This document shows, in pieces, positions 63,826 to 64,000 of a DNA stretch of 64,000 nucleotides. The notes beneath the pieces were generated by a model. It saw nothing but the letters and a program-made list of their open reading frames with translations, had not been told where the DNA came from and ran no database searches. A program made the translations under genes and the position numbers. Each line of letters starts with the position of its first letter. Position 1 is the first letter of the stretch. The stretch is from Peristeroidobacter soli (GTDB taxonomy: Bacteria > Pseudomonadota > Gammaproteobacteria > Steroidobacterales > Steroidobacteraceae): NCBI RefSeq assembly GCF_004138485.1, contig NZ_ML142848.1:1028640-1092639 (forward strand). The letters are read 5' to 3'.

Positions 63826-64000
63826 TGAAAGCTCTGATCGCCTCCGTGCTGGCGCTGAGCGCCAGCAGCGCCGCCCTCGCGCAGGATGTTTTGATTCGTG
63901 GCGCGACGGTCTATACGTCCACCGCCAAAGGCACGCTCACCAACACTGACGTGCTGATTCGCGACGGCAAGATCCACTCCATCGGCAGCGGCCTGTCCTC
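63825..64000 (+). CDS. Amidohydrolase, exported (partial, runs off the window)
   Basis: The first 58 codons read MKALIASVLALSASSAALAQ, a signal peptide, then DVLIRGATVYTSTAKGTLTN, TDVLIRDGKIHSIGSGLS, the N-terminal beta-sandwich of an amidohydrolase. The start codon shares its A with the TAA of the preceding amidohydrolase. The two are likely a co-translated pair; the 3' part is beyond position 64000. Confidence 0.85.
   Translation, partial: MKALIASVLALSASSAALAQDVLIRGATVYTSTAKGTLTNTDVLIRDGKIHSIGSGLS

Overview
The window is a high-GC chromosomal segment from a flagellated, aerobic gammaproteobacterium rich in TonB-dependent receptors. The Xanthomonas-like flagellar layout (fliC-flaG-fliD-fliS next to flgBCDEFGHIJKL and flgA/flgM/flgN), the hemP/DUF6607 pair, STN-type receptors with FecI/FecR regulators and a TPR-sulfotransferase beside a receptor suggest the Xanthomonadales/Nevskiales/Steroidobacterales group. 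This placement comes from gene content only. No rRNA, tRNA, CRISPR array, insertion sequence or prophage was recognised.

Layout. (1) 5-6809: a cell-surface-signalling uptake module. A FecI-type sigma factor and FecR regulator face away from an STN-containing TonB-dependent receptor and an S9 serine peptidase. The divergent intergenic region carries two inverted copies of one ECF-type promoter. (2) 6811-24883: a flagellar cluster, with PilZ-like protein, FliT-like chaperone, fliS, fliD, flaG, fliC and flgL through flgB on the minus strand, then flgA, flgM and flgN on the plus strand. The promoters form a clear hierarchy: sigma-54 (-24/-12) sites for flgB and flgA, and FliA (sigma-28) sites for fliC, fliS and flgM. 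(3) 24926-25440: two small unknown genes. (4) 25675-32195: an iron region with hemP under a Fur box, DUF6607, L-serine ammonia-lyase, and a second Fur box ahead of a PepSY/DUF2271/DUF4198/flavoreductase operon. (5) 32192-50328: mostly single metabolic and regulatory genes: MoeB-rhodanese, AraC regulator, acyl-CoA synthetase, short asparaginase, aldo/keto reductase, D-aminoacylase-like protein, hybrid histidine kinase, thioredoxin, NodB deacetylase, a cysteine hydrolase with a GlxA-type regulator, sugar isomerase, ArsC/Spx-like protein, DUF885 peptidase, and a cNMP-rhodanese fusion. A 19-bp minisatellite and a TonB-receptor 3'-end remnant flank the ArsC-like gene. (6) 50452-57111: an SDR, a large DUF6600/FecR-domain protein, a candidate toxin-antitoxin pair and Tex. 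(7) 57306-64000: a TPR-sulfotransferase overlapping a second TonB-dependent receptor, an O6-alkylguanine-DNA methyltransferase, and two tandem amidohydrolases, the second cut by the window end.

The most promising systems for follow-up are the FecI/FecR/receptor/S9-peptidase module with its mirrored promoters, the sulfotransferase-receptor pair, the receptorless Fur-controlled reductase operon, and the two-gene nucleotidyltransferase module at 53716-54694.
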